64,000 nt of DNA, taken from the NCBI RefSeq assembly GCF_017643475.1, contig NZ_JAEPNI010000002.1:186001-250000 (forward strand), read 5' to 3'. The notes beneath the pieces were generated by a model, which was not told the origin of the DNA, made no database searches, and worked only from the letters and a program-made list of their open reading frames with translations. Origin of the DNA: Maricaulis sp. (GTDB lineage Bacteria > Pseudomonadota > Alphaproteobacteria > Caulobacterales > Maricaulaceae). The translations under genes and the position numbers were made by a program. Positions 9,229 through 18,264 of this stretch are shown piece after piece; position 1 is the first letter of the stretch, and each line of letters begins with the position of its first letter.

Positions 9229-10593
9229 TCATGCGGCAGCGGCAGAGTTTCCGCGGCGTCGCAGTGTCGCAGCCTCGGCCGTGGCATCGGCAGCTTCGAG
9301 CAGCCGGGCGGTAATCATCAGGCCTTCCTGCGCCACATTGCGGTTCTGACCCTCGCTGGAAGCGACCAGGTCGACCAGCAATTCACCGGCGTCTTGCAGG
9401 CGTTTGACCGACGCATCAGCGATGCGTTTCTGGGTGCTCGCAACAGCGGCGGCGTTGGCATGCTCGCGAGCCTTGGCGAGGAAATAGATAAGACCTTCGG
9501 CGCGATCGACCGAGGCTTCCGGCGGCAATTGTGCCGGGATAATTCGGCCACTCTTGCCACGGCGCGGCTCCGGCAGTCCGGAATCCAGCGCCAGCGGCAC
9601 TTTCTCGAATACTTTCTCTGTATTGGTCGAGGCTTCGGCACGCAGGCTGAACAGGGCCTGCCCCCAGCGACCAGCCTTGCGGATGCCGAACTCCTGGGTC
9701 ATGCCCGTGGAATAGGAGACAAAGCGGTCATAACGCTCATAGGTCTTTTTCGCCTCGTCCAGATCAGCTGGCGGCGATTTTAGCTTCGCGGCAAAGAAAC
9801 CGGTATCAGCAAGCACGGCATCGCCCACAGCAGCCAGCTCGGTCTTGGAGACGACCAGATCATCGCCCCGCTTGCCGATCCGCTCGATGACGCGGAAGAT
9901 CTCCCAGGGCTGTTCCAGCCGCCCCATGGTCAGCAGCAGCATCCAGACAGCTCCGTCCGGCGCTTCTTCCATCAGCTGTTCGTGCATCTGGGTGATGCGG
10001 GTTACCAGGTCTTCATCGAGGTCATAGACCCGTGCCGGCACGCGGTTCATGCAGTCATCAATCGGCTTGGCATTGCGCAGCAGGACCACGGCGTCGCGCA
10101 GCATGTCAGCGCTGTCGCCGCCGCCAAAACGCTTGGCCAGTGCCGTCATGTCCTTGGGAACACGCTCGGCTTTCTGGATACCCTCGTTCAGGGCCTCGCC
10201 CAGCTGGGCACGGAATTCATACCAGATCTCGTCGGTGGGCGGCTTCTTGCACTTCTTCGCCGTCTCGATGGTCTGTTTGGCCAGGTGACGTCCCAGCCAG
10301 CCCCAAAGCTTGCTGACCTGGTCCGGGCTGAAACGGGCACGTGACGGCTGCACGCTGTCCGGATCCCCGATCAGGGGTTTGAGCGGCGCCAGAAGATAGG
10401 CCTTGGCGAGAGCGCCCGCGGGTTCCTGGATGGCGTCCTGCAATTCCTTGAAGACACCGATCAGCCGGTTTGACGCCTCGTCCTGCCCCGCAGACGCCTG
10501 CGCGGAAGCCACCAGTGCAGAGCGCATATGCACAGGCATGCTGCGCCAGAGCGCTTCCAGCTTTGCTTTCTGGTTAGGCGTTAAACGGGTCAT
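9229..10593 (-). CDS. Conserved hypothetical helical protein, 454 aa
   Basis: I do not recognise this protein. It is predicted to be cytoplasmic, with no signal peptide or membrane segment, and is rich in Ala, Leu, Arg and Glu in an alpha-helical pattern, with a KKCKKPP stretch near residue 115 and several Trp residues. It starts with MTRLTPNQKAKLEALW. Its codon usage (high GC at third positions) matches the neighbours, so it looks long resident. It is followed by the DUF938 gene 53 bases downstream and preceded by a 60-bp gap after the PhoQ-like kinase stop. No enzyme motif could be identified. Confidence 0.75.
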   Translation of the reverse strand: MTRLTPNQKAKLEALWRSMPVHMRSALVASAQASAGQDEASNRLIGVFKELQDAIQEPAGALAKAYLLAPLKPLIGDPDSVQPSRARFSPDQVSKLWGWLGRHLAKQTIETAKKCKKPPTDEIWYEFRAQLGEALNEGIQKAERVPKDMTALAKRFGGGDSADMLRDAVVLLRNAKPIDDCMNRVPARVYDLDEDLVTRITQMHEQLMEEAPDGAVWMLLLTMGRLEQPWEIFRVIERIGKRGDDLVVSKTELAAVGDAVLADTGFFAAKLKSPPADLDEAKKTYERYDRFVSYSTGMTQEFGIRKAGRWGQALFSLRAEASTNTEKVFEKVPLALDSGLPEPRRGKSGRIIPAQLPPEASVDRAEGLIYFLAKAREHANAAAVASTQKRIADASVKRLQDAGELLVDLVASSEGQNRNVAQEGLMITARLLEAADATAEAATLRRRGNSAAAA

Positions 10594-10653
10594 GTATAAG
10601 TCAAACCACTGCGATACAGACCACAGTCTTGCCCAAGTACAGTTAATTTAGCT

Positions 10654-12033
10654 TTATCGAGAAGTTGCCGGAAGTTTTACACTTGCCAGAAGACCGCCCA
10701 TTTCCGAGCGGGAAAACTCAACCTCGCCCTCATAGGCCTTGGCCAGATCGGTCACGATCGACAGGCCCAGGCCGGAGCCCGGCGCTTTCTCGTCCAGGCG
10801 TACGCCGCGCTTGAGCGCCGTCTGTGCCTGTTCATCCGTCAGGCCCGGACCGTCATCCTCGATACGGATTTCCAGCTCCCGGTCGCCCGTGCGTACAGAG
10901 CTGACGCGAACCTGTGAACTGGCCCACTTGCAGGCATTGTCCATCAGATTGCCGATCATTTCCTCCAGATCCTGGCGTTCGCCGCGGAAGATCAGACCCG
11001 GCTCGATCTCGGCGCTGACAGCGATACCCTGGCGTGAATAGATTTTCTCCAGCGTCCGTGCGAGATCGGACAGCACGCCGCCGGTTTCGGTACGCGCGCC
11101 CACGGCCTTGGCGTGAGCCGCCGCCCTCGCCCGGCGCAGATGGTGGTCGACCTGTTTGGACATGATCTCTGTCTGCTTGCCCACCAGTTCGGCGAAATCA
11201 CCATCCTGGCTGCGCGCCTCATTGGTGAGCACGGCCACAGGGGTTTTCAGGGCATGCGCCAGATTGCCGACATGCGTGCGTGATCGCTCCACCAGCTCGC
11301 GGGAATGATCCAGCGTCGCATTGAGCTCGTCGGCCAGCGGCTGCAGCTCGTCGGGGAATTCCCCGTCCACACGTTCGGCATCACCATGGCGCACTTCCGC
11401 CACCGTCCGGCCCATGCGCAGGACCGGTTCCAGACCGATCCGGACCTGCAGGAACACGCCCGCCGCGATGGCCGTGGCAAAACCCAGGAACATCAGCCCG
11501 GAAGTGATGGCAAAATTGCGCACTTCCCGGTCCGCCGGACTGCGATCCTCCGCCGCCAGCATGAGAGACAGGTTTGTGCGGTTCTGCAGACGCACGGCCT
11601 GGGCAACGATACGAAGCGGCTCGCGGTCCGGTCCCTTGGTCTCGCTGGTCAGGATAGCACCGGGCTGGGCCATGGCGCGCTCGATCAGCTCGTAGGGCGC
11701 GGCCAGCTGCTCGTCCCACATCGAGCGCGAGACGATGAGGATACGTGTATTGCCGTCCTCGGCCACATCCAGGACTTCCCAGTAACGGCCGGAAAAGACA
11801 CGTGCGTATTCAGGATCAGAGGGGCGCCTGGCCAAAACGACATCGCCAGCCGGATCGGTTTCCGCAGCGGCTACCAGCGCGCCGACGACACTGGTCAGGC
11901 GGCCATCAAGTGTGCGGATAACGGAGCGCTGGTAGAGCGTGGTCAGCGCAATGGCGCCGACCAGCAACAGGACAAAGGCCCAGGCCGCTGCGCCTGCGAA
12001 CAGGCGGAATGCGAGCGACCTGGGTAACCTCAC
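10654..12033 (-). CDS. PhoQ-like membrane sensor histidine kinase
   Basis: A 459 aa sensor kinase with an N-terminal helix (about 10-33), a periplasmic domain to about residue 165, a second helix (about 172-195), a HAMP segment, and an H-box L-A-H-A-L-K-T-P-V, which is the PhoQ/ColS type rather than the common HELRTP. The N-box (G-N-L-M-D-N-A-C-K-W) and G boxes (DDGPGL, GSGLGLS) are intact. Its start overlaps the regulator stop by four bases, so translation is coupled. The gene context (PepSY protein, regulator, kinase) recalls PhoPQ-type systems sensing cations, peptides or envelope state; the real signal is unknown. Confidence 0.92.
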   Translation of the reverse strand: MRLPRSLAFRLFAGAAAWAFVLLLVGAIALTTLYQRSVIRTLDGRLTSVVGALVAAAETDPAGDVVLARRPSDPEYARVFSGRYWEVLDVAEDGNTRILIVSRSMWDEQLAAPYELIERAMAQPGAILTSETKGPDREPLRIVAQAVRLQNRTNLSLMLAAEDRSPADREVRNFAITSGLMFLGFATAIAAGVFLQVRIGLEPVLRMGRTVAEVRHGDAERVDGEFPDELQPLADELNATLDHSRELVERSRTHVGNLAHALKTPVAVLTNEARSQDGDFAELVGKQTEIMSKQVDHHLRRARAAAHAKAVGARTETGGVLSDLARTLEKIYSRQGIAVSAEIEPGLIFRGERQDLEEMIGNLMDNACKWASSQVRVSSVRTGDRELEIRIEDDGPGLTDEQAQTALKRGVRLDEKAPGSGLGLSIVTDLAKAYEGEVEFSRSEMGGLLASVKLPATSR

Positions 12034-12707
12034 GAGACCGGTCGAGCCACCGGATCAACCAGGCGATATCCCAGACCGCGCACGGTCTCGATACGGTCAG
12101 GCCCGATCTTCTTGCGAAGGCGGCCGACAAATACCTCGATCGTATTGCTGTCACGATCAAAGTCCTGGTCGTAGATATGTTCCACCAGCTCGGTGCGAGA
12201 AATCACGCGGTCCTGGTGATGGGCGAGATAGCTGAGCATGCGGAATTCGTGCGAGGTCACCTTGACCGGCGCGCCTTCGATGAAGACGCGGGCACCGCGT
12301 GTATCAATGCTCAGATCACCGCATTCAATCGTCGAGGACGTGTGCCCTGCGGCACGACGGGTCAGCGCCCGCAAGCGCGCCAGCAATTCCTCGGTGTGGA
12401 AAGGTTTGGTGAGATAATCATCAGCGCCCGCATCAAATCCGGCGACCTTTTCGCTCCACCGATCGCGGGCTGTCAGGATGAGAACCGGGAAGTCCCGGCC
12501 CTCGGAACGCCAGCGTTCCAGCACCGTCACGCCGTCCAGCTTGGGCAGGCCCAGATCGAGGACAACAACATCGTAAGGCTCTGTATCGCCCAGGAAATGC
12601 CCGTCTTCGCCATCCACGGCGCTGTCCACGGCATAACCGCTGTCTTCCAGCGCTCGGCCGAGCTGGCGGTTCAGGTCCGGATCATCTTCAACGACTAATG
12701 CGCGCAT
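12030..12707 (-). CDS. OmpR/PhoP-family response regulator
   Basis: A 225 aa protein with a receiver domain (E7-D8-D9, phospho-acceptor D51 in V-L-D-L-G-L-P, Lys in Y-L-T-K-P-F) and a winged-helix DNA-binding domain (E-F-R-M-L-S-Y-L, then T-I-E-V-F-V-G-R-L-R-K-K). The N-I/T-I-E-V-x-x-x-R-L-R-K-K recognition segment is of PhoP/QseB type. It lies between the PepSY gene (9 bases upstream) and its kinase (4-base overlap). The CTGAACG repeats upstream of the PepSY gene are a candidate autoregulatory site. Confidence 0.95.
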   Translation of the reverse strand: MRALVVEDDPDLNRQLGRALEDSGYAVDSAVDGEDGHFLGDTEPYDVVVLDLGLPKLDGVTVLERWRSEGRDFPVLILTARDRWSEKVAGFDAGADDYLTKPFHTEELLARLRALTRRAAGHTSSTIECGDLSIDTRGARVFIEGAPVKVTSHEFRMLSYLAHHQDRVISRTELVEHIYDQDFDRDSNTIEVFVGRLRKKIGPDRIETVRGLGYRLVDPVARPVS

Positions 12708-12716
12708 GATTCCCTC

Positions 12717-13049
12717 TCAGCGTTCGAACAGTATAGCGCCAGTACGCGCATCCGCCACAACATCGATCCGGCGACCATCCTCGGTCAGGATCTTGACGAT
12801 GTAGCGCGGATTGGAACCACCCTCGAGCTCGGCGTCGAGGACGCTGGCTCGCGGATAGCGCTGTCGCACCTGGCTGATGACTCGAATGGCGGGGACGACA
12901 TCGCCCTGCCGACGCGCATCCCGCGCCTCACCCGCCGTATAGCGGTCACGCGACTGGAACACTTTCGCTTCGAAAGGTTCCGCGATGACAGCTCCCGGTG
13001 CGAGCAGAGCGGTGGTTACGCCTAATGTGACTACGAGTTTCTTCAACAT
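12717..13049 (-). CDS. Exported PepSY-domain protein
   Basis: About 110 aa with a signal peptide (MLKKLVVTLG... to A-V-I-A, cleavage near residue 23) and a C-terminal PepSY-like unit: V-D-A-E-L-E-x-G-x-x-P-R-Y-I-V-K-I-L-T-E-D-G-R followed by V-V-D-A-R-T-G-A-I. Small periplasmic PepSY proteins often accompany PhoPQ-type systems and are thought to inhibit peptidases or modulate the sensor. The longer open frame to 13103 adds 18 residues that do not look like a signal peptide, so I use the ATG at 13049. It is the first gene of a three-gene operon with the regulator and kinase. Confidence 0.85.
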   Translation of the reverse strand: MLKKLVVTLGVTTALLAPGAVIAEPFEAKVFQSRDRYTAGEARDARRQGDVVPAIRVISQVRQRYPRASVLDAELEGGSNPRYIVKILTEDGRRIDVVADARTGAILFER

Positions 13050-13073
13050 GCGACACACACTGCAGGACTGCCG

Positions 13074-13091
13074 CTGAACGCGGCCTGAACG
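13074..13091 (-). promoter_or_regulatory. Direct repeat CTGAACG-N4-CTGAACG upstream of the PepSY/two-component operon
   Basis: Two perfect CTGAACG heptamers (13074-13080 and 13085-13091; CGTTCAG on the transcribed strand) have an 11-bp period and lie 25 bp before the PepSY start codon. Read as GTTCAG-N5-GTTCAG they resemble PhoP/PmrA-type half sites. This is a plausible autoregulatory site for the downstream regulator. No clear -35/-10 pair could be fixed. Confidence 0.4.
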
Positions 13092-13113
13092 ATATGCTAA
13101 CACTTTTTCACGC

Positions 13114-14034
13114 TCAGGACTTCAATCCCTTGCGCGGATCATGCCCGTCAGCGGGGCTCCAGGCTTCCAGGAACTCCTGCAAGGCCTGGTCACGCTCCGG
13201 CAGGGAAATCATCAAACGGATGATCTGGTCGCCGCGCGCACCCTTGGCACTTGCAAACCCCTTGCCACGCAAACGCAGCAGACCGCCACTGTTGGAACCG
13301 GGCGGAATACGCACATCCACATCACCATCGATCGTGGGTATGCGCACCTTGGCGCCCATCGCCGCTTCTTTCAGTGTGATGGGCAGATCCAGCATCACAT
13401 TATCGCCCTCGCGGGAGAAATACTTGTGTTCGCGGATGCGGATCTCGACCAACGCATCGCCCTGGGCACCACCAGTGGCAGATGGGTGGCCCTGGCCGCG
13501 CAGGCGCAGCACCTGTCCCTCGCTGGCACCCGGCGGAACAGCCACGTCCACGGACCGGCCACCGGGCAGGACAACGCGGTGTTTGCCGCCCTCGGCCGCC
13601 TGCATGAAATCCAACACCAGGCTCTGGCGAAGATCTTCTCCCTTGCGGCGCGGCTGATGACTCTGCTGGGCACCGGCTGCACCGAAATCGGTAAACAGGT
13701 CGGAGAAGATATCGCCGATATCGTCAAACCCGCGCCCGCTCTGGCGCCCCTGGCGGAAATTGAACGGGCTGCGTTGATGGCGCCCGCCCCCCATGCCTCC
13801 GGACGCATATTGTGAGCCCAGGCCCGCGCGCGCAGCCGCATCGTATTCGGCGCGCTTGTCTGAATCAGACAGCAGGTTGAAGGCCGCGGAGACATTCTTG
13901 AACCGCTCTTCGGCGGCCTTGTCACCCGGATTGGCATCCGGATGCAGCTCCTTCGCAAGCTTGCGGTAAGCCTTGCGAATCTCCTCCTGGGAGGCAGTCT
14001 TGGAAACACCGAGTGTCTTGTAGGGATCGTCCAT
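13114..14034 (-). CDS. DnaJ-class co-chaperone (CbpA type, no zinc finger)
   Basis: A 306 aa Hsp40 protein. The J domain occupies residues 1-70 with the H-P-D tripeptide in L-H-P-D-A-N that triggers DnaK ATP hydrolysis. A glycine/phenylalanine-rich linker follows (about 70-125, repeated Gly with F-N-F-R). Two beta-sandwich substrate-binding domains follow (V-x-L-P-G-G-R and V-R-I-P-P-G-S-N-S-G repeats). The four-CxxCxGxG zinc finger of true DnaJ is absent, so it is a CbpA/DjlC-type protein. The ATG at 14034 gives MDDPYKTLGVSK. It stands alone, between the PepSY operon and the GTA cluster. Confidence 0.92.
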   Translation of the reverse strand: MDDPYKTLGVSKTASQEEIRKAYRKLAKELHPDANPGDKAAEERFKNVSAAFNLLSDSDKRAEYDAAARAGLGSQYASGGMGGGRHQRSPFNFRQGRQSGRGFDDIGDIFSDLFTDFGAAGAQQSHQPRRKGEDLRQSLVLDFMQAAEGGKHRVVLPGGRSVDVAVPPGASEGQVLRLRGQGHPSATGGAQGDALVEIRIREHKYFSREGDNVMLDLPITLKEAAMGAKVRIPTIDGDVDVRIPPGSNSGGLLRLRGKGFASAKGARGDQIIRLMISLPERDQALQEFLEAWSPADGHDPRKGLKS

Positions 14035-14105
14035 GCAGAGCGGTCCGGTTGCGCGTTACTTTCCCCATGCATGTAAGGGGCTTTGGGGCGGATCGCAAAG
14101 CCTGC

Positions 14106-17100
14106 TCACAGCATCACTTCCAGCCGGGCCGGATGGCCTGCGCCCGCCCGGTCGGAAATCTGCGCGACTTCGATGACACAAACCTCATCGCCGCCGGCAG
14201 AAGAGCTGAGGATTTCCAGCGCCGGCAAGGTGAGCTGCGGTGTGTCGGTCTGCGTGGCCCAGTCACCATACCCGTCCCGTCGCAGGCTGACACGATAGGC
14301 TTCGGTCACCTCCCCAAGCGGCAGGGGGTGAATATCCCAGCGGTCACCATCCACACGGGTTCGCCGCCGCCAGCGCAGCACGCCCGCTTCCAGCCGCAAA
14401 TGCACCGGCGCAAACGGTTTGAGCCCGCCGTGTTGAGGCAGGACATTCGCCATCGTCGCATCCGCCTCGCCAGCGCCCGTCAGACGCGCCTGCACACTTA
14501 CCTGCCGCCCGATCTCACTGTCCCTCGGCGCCAGCGTGCCGACAGCATCATCGAGAAGCACACAGATAGCGCCCGTCTCAGCTGTGCCCTCGGCAAAACT
14601 GCCATGCAGGCCCCGCAACAGGCGGCTCAGGCGATAACGTCGAGGCGCGATCATCTCGGCGCGGGCAAATTGCAGGATTTCCCAACGCCCGTCCGATTGC
14701 TGGACCGCCAGCCTGTTGGCGCCATTGAGCACGGCCCGGTCTGTATGGCTGGCCAGCTCGCCACGCACCAGATCCAGCTCCATCACTGCCGCCTCGTCCC
14801 AGCGCCCCAGCGGCCCGGGCGCAAGCGGAGTGGTCAGCACGCCCATCACCGCATGCCGAGGCAATTGCAGGCGAGCCGTCCAGCCCGCAGACGCACTGCC
14901 GGTCGAGATCAAAAGCGGCGCCTGGCCCTGGCGTGTGGCGGCAGCCACCCAGAGCCCCGCCTCCGCCAGGTCCATCACGGCGAGCACCGGTCGGCTGGGG
15001 CTCGCAGGTCCTGTTCCGCTCGCGCTGCGGGAGGCCCTGTATTCAGCCTGGCCAGTCTTCACAGGCCGGACCAGTTGCGCGCGCAGCTCGGCCTGGCGAT
15101 CCAGCGCACTGACCTGCCAGCGCTCTTCATCGACAAGCAGGACATCGCCCGGTTCAACCGCCAGCGCCTGTGGCGGCAGGACGATGCGTCGGCTTTCCAG
15201 CTGCATGTTCGCCATGCCCAGCCGGTCCTGCGCCAGGGCGCGTGCCAGGCCTTCATCCAGCAACAACCGTCCGGTGAGGGCCAGTCGGCGGTGACCGCCA
15301 GCCTCCCCGTCCGCCCAGACCCAGCCGGGCTGATAGGCCTTGCCGTCATCGACAAAGGACAGGCTGACATCGCCAAAACGCGCATCACTGGTGGCCGGGC
15401 TCAATTGCAGATCTGCTTCGCCCGCCAGATAGGCCGGATCTTCCAGCGTGATCTCGCCCGCCCCGAGCCCGGACGATACAAAGGCCAGCCGGTCCACCCG
15501 AGGCCAGGCTTCGATGCCCAGCAGCGACAGCAAGGGTTCAAGGCCAGCCCGTGCTGCCGTCAGCCCGTGCATCGCATAACCGGACACCATGCCCAGTGCA
15601 GCGCTCGTATCGACCTCGGAAAGCCCTGCCTGCGCACAGATCTCGGTGATGACCTGACCGACCGGTACAGCCCCAACTCGCCCGTTGAGCCAGTGCCCGC
15701 GCTGCCAGTTCTCATTGTCGGACCAGATGTCCCCGCGGGAGGGAAATTCCGGGAAGGGCCGCGCATCCCAGGCCCAGACATGCACCCAGTCCGGCATCAC
15801 CATGGGGCCGGCATAGACCGGCGACACCGGATTCCCGGCCCCGCCCTCACCCCAGTGTGACAACAGCGCCATCAAGGCGCGGCGCTGCAACAGGTCATCG
15901 CGCGCACCACTGGAGAAATGCGGCAAGGCACTCTCGGAACTCTTGGGATCAAAAAACACATTGGGCTGGTTGCTGCCCTTGTCGACCGCAGGAAAGCCCA
16001 CCTCGGTCAGCCAGACAGGCTTGCCCTTCGGGACCCAGTCCGTTGGCACAGCGGAACGCACACCGTCCGGGCGATCATGATGGGCATTCTCCCACCAGCC
16101 TCGCAGATCCTTGATGCGCCAGATCCAGCCCTCGCCATGCGCCAGATCCTGAATCGGCGTGCGGACCTGGGCCGCGCGATCAGTCTCGCACGCGTAATAC
16201 CAGTCATACCCCTCACCGCTGCTCAGCCCCGCCGCCAGATAATCCGGATCGTGAATGCGCTCTGCCAGGGCGCTGTCGAGATGCCCGGGCGTGTCACGCC
16301 AGTCCGTCATCGGCGCGTACCAGTCGATGGCAACAGCATCGATCTCGGCGCAGGCCCAGAGCGGGTCGAGATGGAAGATCCGCTCGCCGCCCTCACCCCA
16401 CACACCGGCATATTCGCTCCAGTCCGCAGCATAGGAGAGGCGGCAATCCGGGCCGAGCAATTGGCGCGCTTCAACCGCCAGCGCGACCAGTTCTGAAACA
16501 GCGGGAAAGACACCGGCTTCGCTCGAGGTCGTCAGCGCGACCATTTCCGATCCGATGAGAAACCCGTCCACACCGCCAGCCGCCTTGGCCAGCGCCGCAC
16601 AGTGCAGGATGAAACGCCGGAAGCGCCAATCCGCGGGACCCGCATAACTGACTGCGGCCGAAGTCGTGGTGAAATCCGCCGCGCTGGCTGTGCCGAAAAA
16701 CTCGGCGATCTGACCGGCAACAGCCGGCCCTGTCTGCGCCGTGATCCGTCCGCGCCAGGGAAAGGCCGCCTGCTCTGCCCCGCCATGCGGGTCGGGCAGG
16801 CCATTGCCCGCCGGGATATCCATTAGGATGAAGGGATAGATCGTGACGGCAAAACCGCGCGCCCTGAGTTCACCGATCAGGGCGATCACTCCGGCATCGT
16901 CCGGCGTGCCACCGTAAACCGGCCGGCCTTCCAGCGTACCGACAAGCCAGGCAGAACCGCGATCCTCGCCCGCCACCGACCACTCAACGGGACGCGTCTG
17001 CTTGTCCCGGGTTTCGACCCCGGGCCGGATCTCGCATTCCCCGCAGCGCAGATCCGTACCGAACCAGCTCAGCACCAGCTGCACCGAACGGCAGGCCGGA

Positions 17101-17831
17101 AGATCGCGCTGCAGCTGGTCCAGCGCGCTCAATACATCCGCCTCACCGCTCCAGGAGTGCCGATTTTCGGCCAGCTCATCGCCCGGTCCCAGCAAACGTT
17201 TCACCGGCTGGGTCGTCAGGGAAAACTCGCCACTGCCCGGGATCAGGTTGACGCCGCGCACCAGGTTTTCCAGCGCGCCCGTCTCACCCTGGCGAAAAAC
17301 CTCGAAGGAAAAATTGGGAATGCGATGACCGAAGGGCTGCAGCGCCAGATCCTCCAGCACGACATAGGCCGTATCGCGGAAAGCGGGCGCGTCGGCGCCC
17401 TCGATCGTCTCGATCAGCGGGTCAGCCTCTTGCGCGGGCGTGCCGGTATAAAGCCGCATGTTGAGCGTCGAGACGTCGAGCGGTTCGCCATTGGCCCAGA
17501 TCCGGCCGATGCCAGAAATGACGCCCTCGCAAAGTCCGACGGCCAGGCTGATGGAATAGGTATACTGGCTCGACCCTCCCCCGCCCTTGCCACCGCTGGA
17601 GTGTTCGTGCTCGCGATAGTTCGACGCCCAGATCACCTCACCAGCCAGGCGATAACGCCCCCAGATCCGCGCCATGGGCGAACCGGAGACCGAGGTCTGG
17701 ATATCCAGACTGTCAATCCGCGGCCCGTCCGGCGCTCCCGGCGCAAGCGCGTGATGCACGGCGGCCTGGGCCAGGCGTGGCAGGACATGCCGGGCCGTCT
17801 CGGCACCGACCCTGAGCAGCATTTCTCCCAT
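14106..17831 (-). CDS. GTA host-specificity/baseplate megatron protein (g15-like, TIM-barrel domain)
   Basis: A 1241 aa protein, the largest and last gene of the gene transfer agent cluster. In the RcGTA family this protein closes the tail tip and contacts the recipient cell. The middle third holds the glycoside-hydrolase-like TIM barrel characteristic of g15 (hallmark V-W-L-T-E-V-G-F-P-A-V-D-K-G-S-N-Q-P-N near residue 610; also G-F-L-I-G-S-E-M). The N-terminal part is tail-hub-like (V-S-G-S-P-M-A-R-I-W-G-R-Y-R-L). The C-terminal third resembles phage tail receptor-binding regions. It is separated by one base from the g14 peptidase gene. There is no truncation or internal stop. Confidence 0.93.
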   Translation of the reverse strand: MGEMLLRVGAETARHVLPRLAQAAVHHALAPGAPDGPRIDSLDIQTSVSGSPMARIWGRYRLAGEVIWASNYREHEHSSGGKGGGGSSQYTYSISLAVGLCEGVISGIGRIWANGEPLDVSTLNMRLYTGTPAQEADPLIETIEGADAPAFRDTAYVVLEDLALQPFGHRIPNFSFEVFRQGETGALENLVRGVNLIPGSGEFSLTTQPVKRLLGPGDELAENRHSWSGEADVLSALDQLQRDLPACRSVQLVLSWFGTDLRCGECEIRPGVETRDKQTRPVEWSVAGEDRGSAWLVGTLEGRPVYGGTPDDAGVIALIGELRARGFAVTIYPFILMDIPAGNGLPDPHGGAEQAAFPWRGRITAQTGPAVAGQIAEFFGTASAADFTTTSAAVSYAGPADWRFRRFILHCAALAKAAGGVDGFLIGSEMVALTTSSEAGVFPAVSELVALAVEARQLLGPDCRLSYAADWSEYAGVWGEGGERIFHLDPLWACAEIDAVAIDWYAPMTDWRDTPGHLDSALAERIHDPDYLAAGLSSGEGYDWYYACETDRAAQVRTPIQDLAHGEGWIWRIKDLRGWWENAHHDRPDGVRSAVPTDWVPKGKPVWLTEVGFPAVDKGSNQPNVFFDPKSSESALPHFSSGARDDLLQRRALMALLSHWGEGGAGNPVSPVYAGPMVMPDWVHVWAWDARPFPEFPSRGDIWSDNENWQRGHWLNGRVGAVPVGQVITEICAQAGLSEVDTSAALGMVSGYAMHGLTAARAGLEPLLSLLGIEAWPRVDRLAFVSSGLGAGEITLEDPAYLAGEADLQLSPATSDARFGDVSLSFVDDGKAYQPGWVWADGEAGGHRRLALTGRLLLDEGLARALAQDRLGMANMQLESRRIVLPPQALAVEPGDVLLVDEERWQVSALDRQAELRAQLVRPVKTGQAEYRASRSASGTGPASPSRPVLAVMDLAEAGLWVAAATRQGQAPLLISTGSASAGWTARLQLPRHAVMGVLTTPLAPGPLGRWDEAAVMELDLVRGELASHTDRAVLNGANRLAVQQSDGRWEILQFARAEMIAPRRYRLSRLLRGLHGSFAEGTAETGAICVLLDDAVGTLAPRDSEIGRQVSVQARLTGAGEADATMANVLPQHGGLKPFAPVHLRLEAGVLRWRRRTRVDGDRWDIHPLPLGEVTEAYRVSLRRDGYGDWATQTDTPQLTLPALEILSSSAGGDEVCVIEVAQISDRAGAGHPARLEVML

Positions 17832-17832
17832 C

Positions 17833-18264
17833 TCAATCCTCCAGATCCGGAAAGCTGAAAGCCGCGACCCAGCGGGCCTGCCACCAGGGGGTCAGCGCGG
17901 TCTCGGCAACGGCGCGTCCCCAATAGGCGTGGATGATGCGGCCGGGTGCAGACAGGATGGCGCAGTGTTTGGCTGGCCCCTCCCGGCGCGGCCGGAAGAG
18001 CAGGACATCGCCGGGCGCTGCTGTTTCGAGACATCTTTCCTGGAAGTATTGCCGGGCCGCGTCGAGCAGGGTTTCCTGCCCGCTTCGCTCGGCCCAGTCG
18101 GGGGTATAGGCGGGCAATGGCTGAGGCTCCGCGCCCACCTGCTCGCGCCAGATGCCGCGGACGAGCCCGAGGCAATCACAACCCGCCCCACAGCAACTGG
18201 CCTGGTGGCGATAGGGCGTTCCGATCCAGCGACGGGCGCTGGCGATGATATCCGCGCGCCTCAT
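17833..18264 (-). CDS. GTA tail peptidase, NlpC/P60 family (g14-like)
   Basis: A 143 aa cell-wall peptidase thought to help the GTA tail cross recipient peptidoglycan. The catalytic cysteine lies in G-C-D-C-L-G-L-V-R (about residue 30), and the histidine in H-A-Y-W or K-H-C-A-I (about 98-113). It begins MRRADIIASARRWIGTPY, typical of this GTA family. Its start overlaps the g13 stop by four bases (ATGA), indicating coupled translation. It is similar in length to RcGTA gp14. Confidence 0.92.
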   Translation of the reverse strand: MRRADIIASARRWIGTPYRHQASCCGAGCDCLGLVRGIWREQVGAEPQPLPAYTPDWAERSGQETLLDAARQYFQERCLETAAPGDVLLFRPRREGPAKHCAILSAPGRIIHAYWGRAVAETALTPWWQARWVAAFSFPDLED

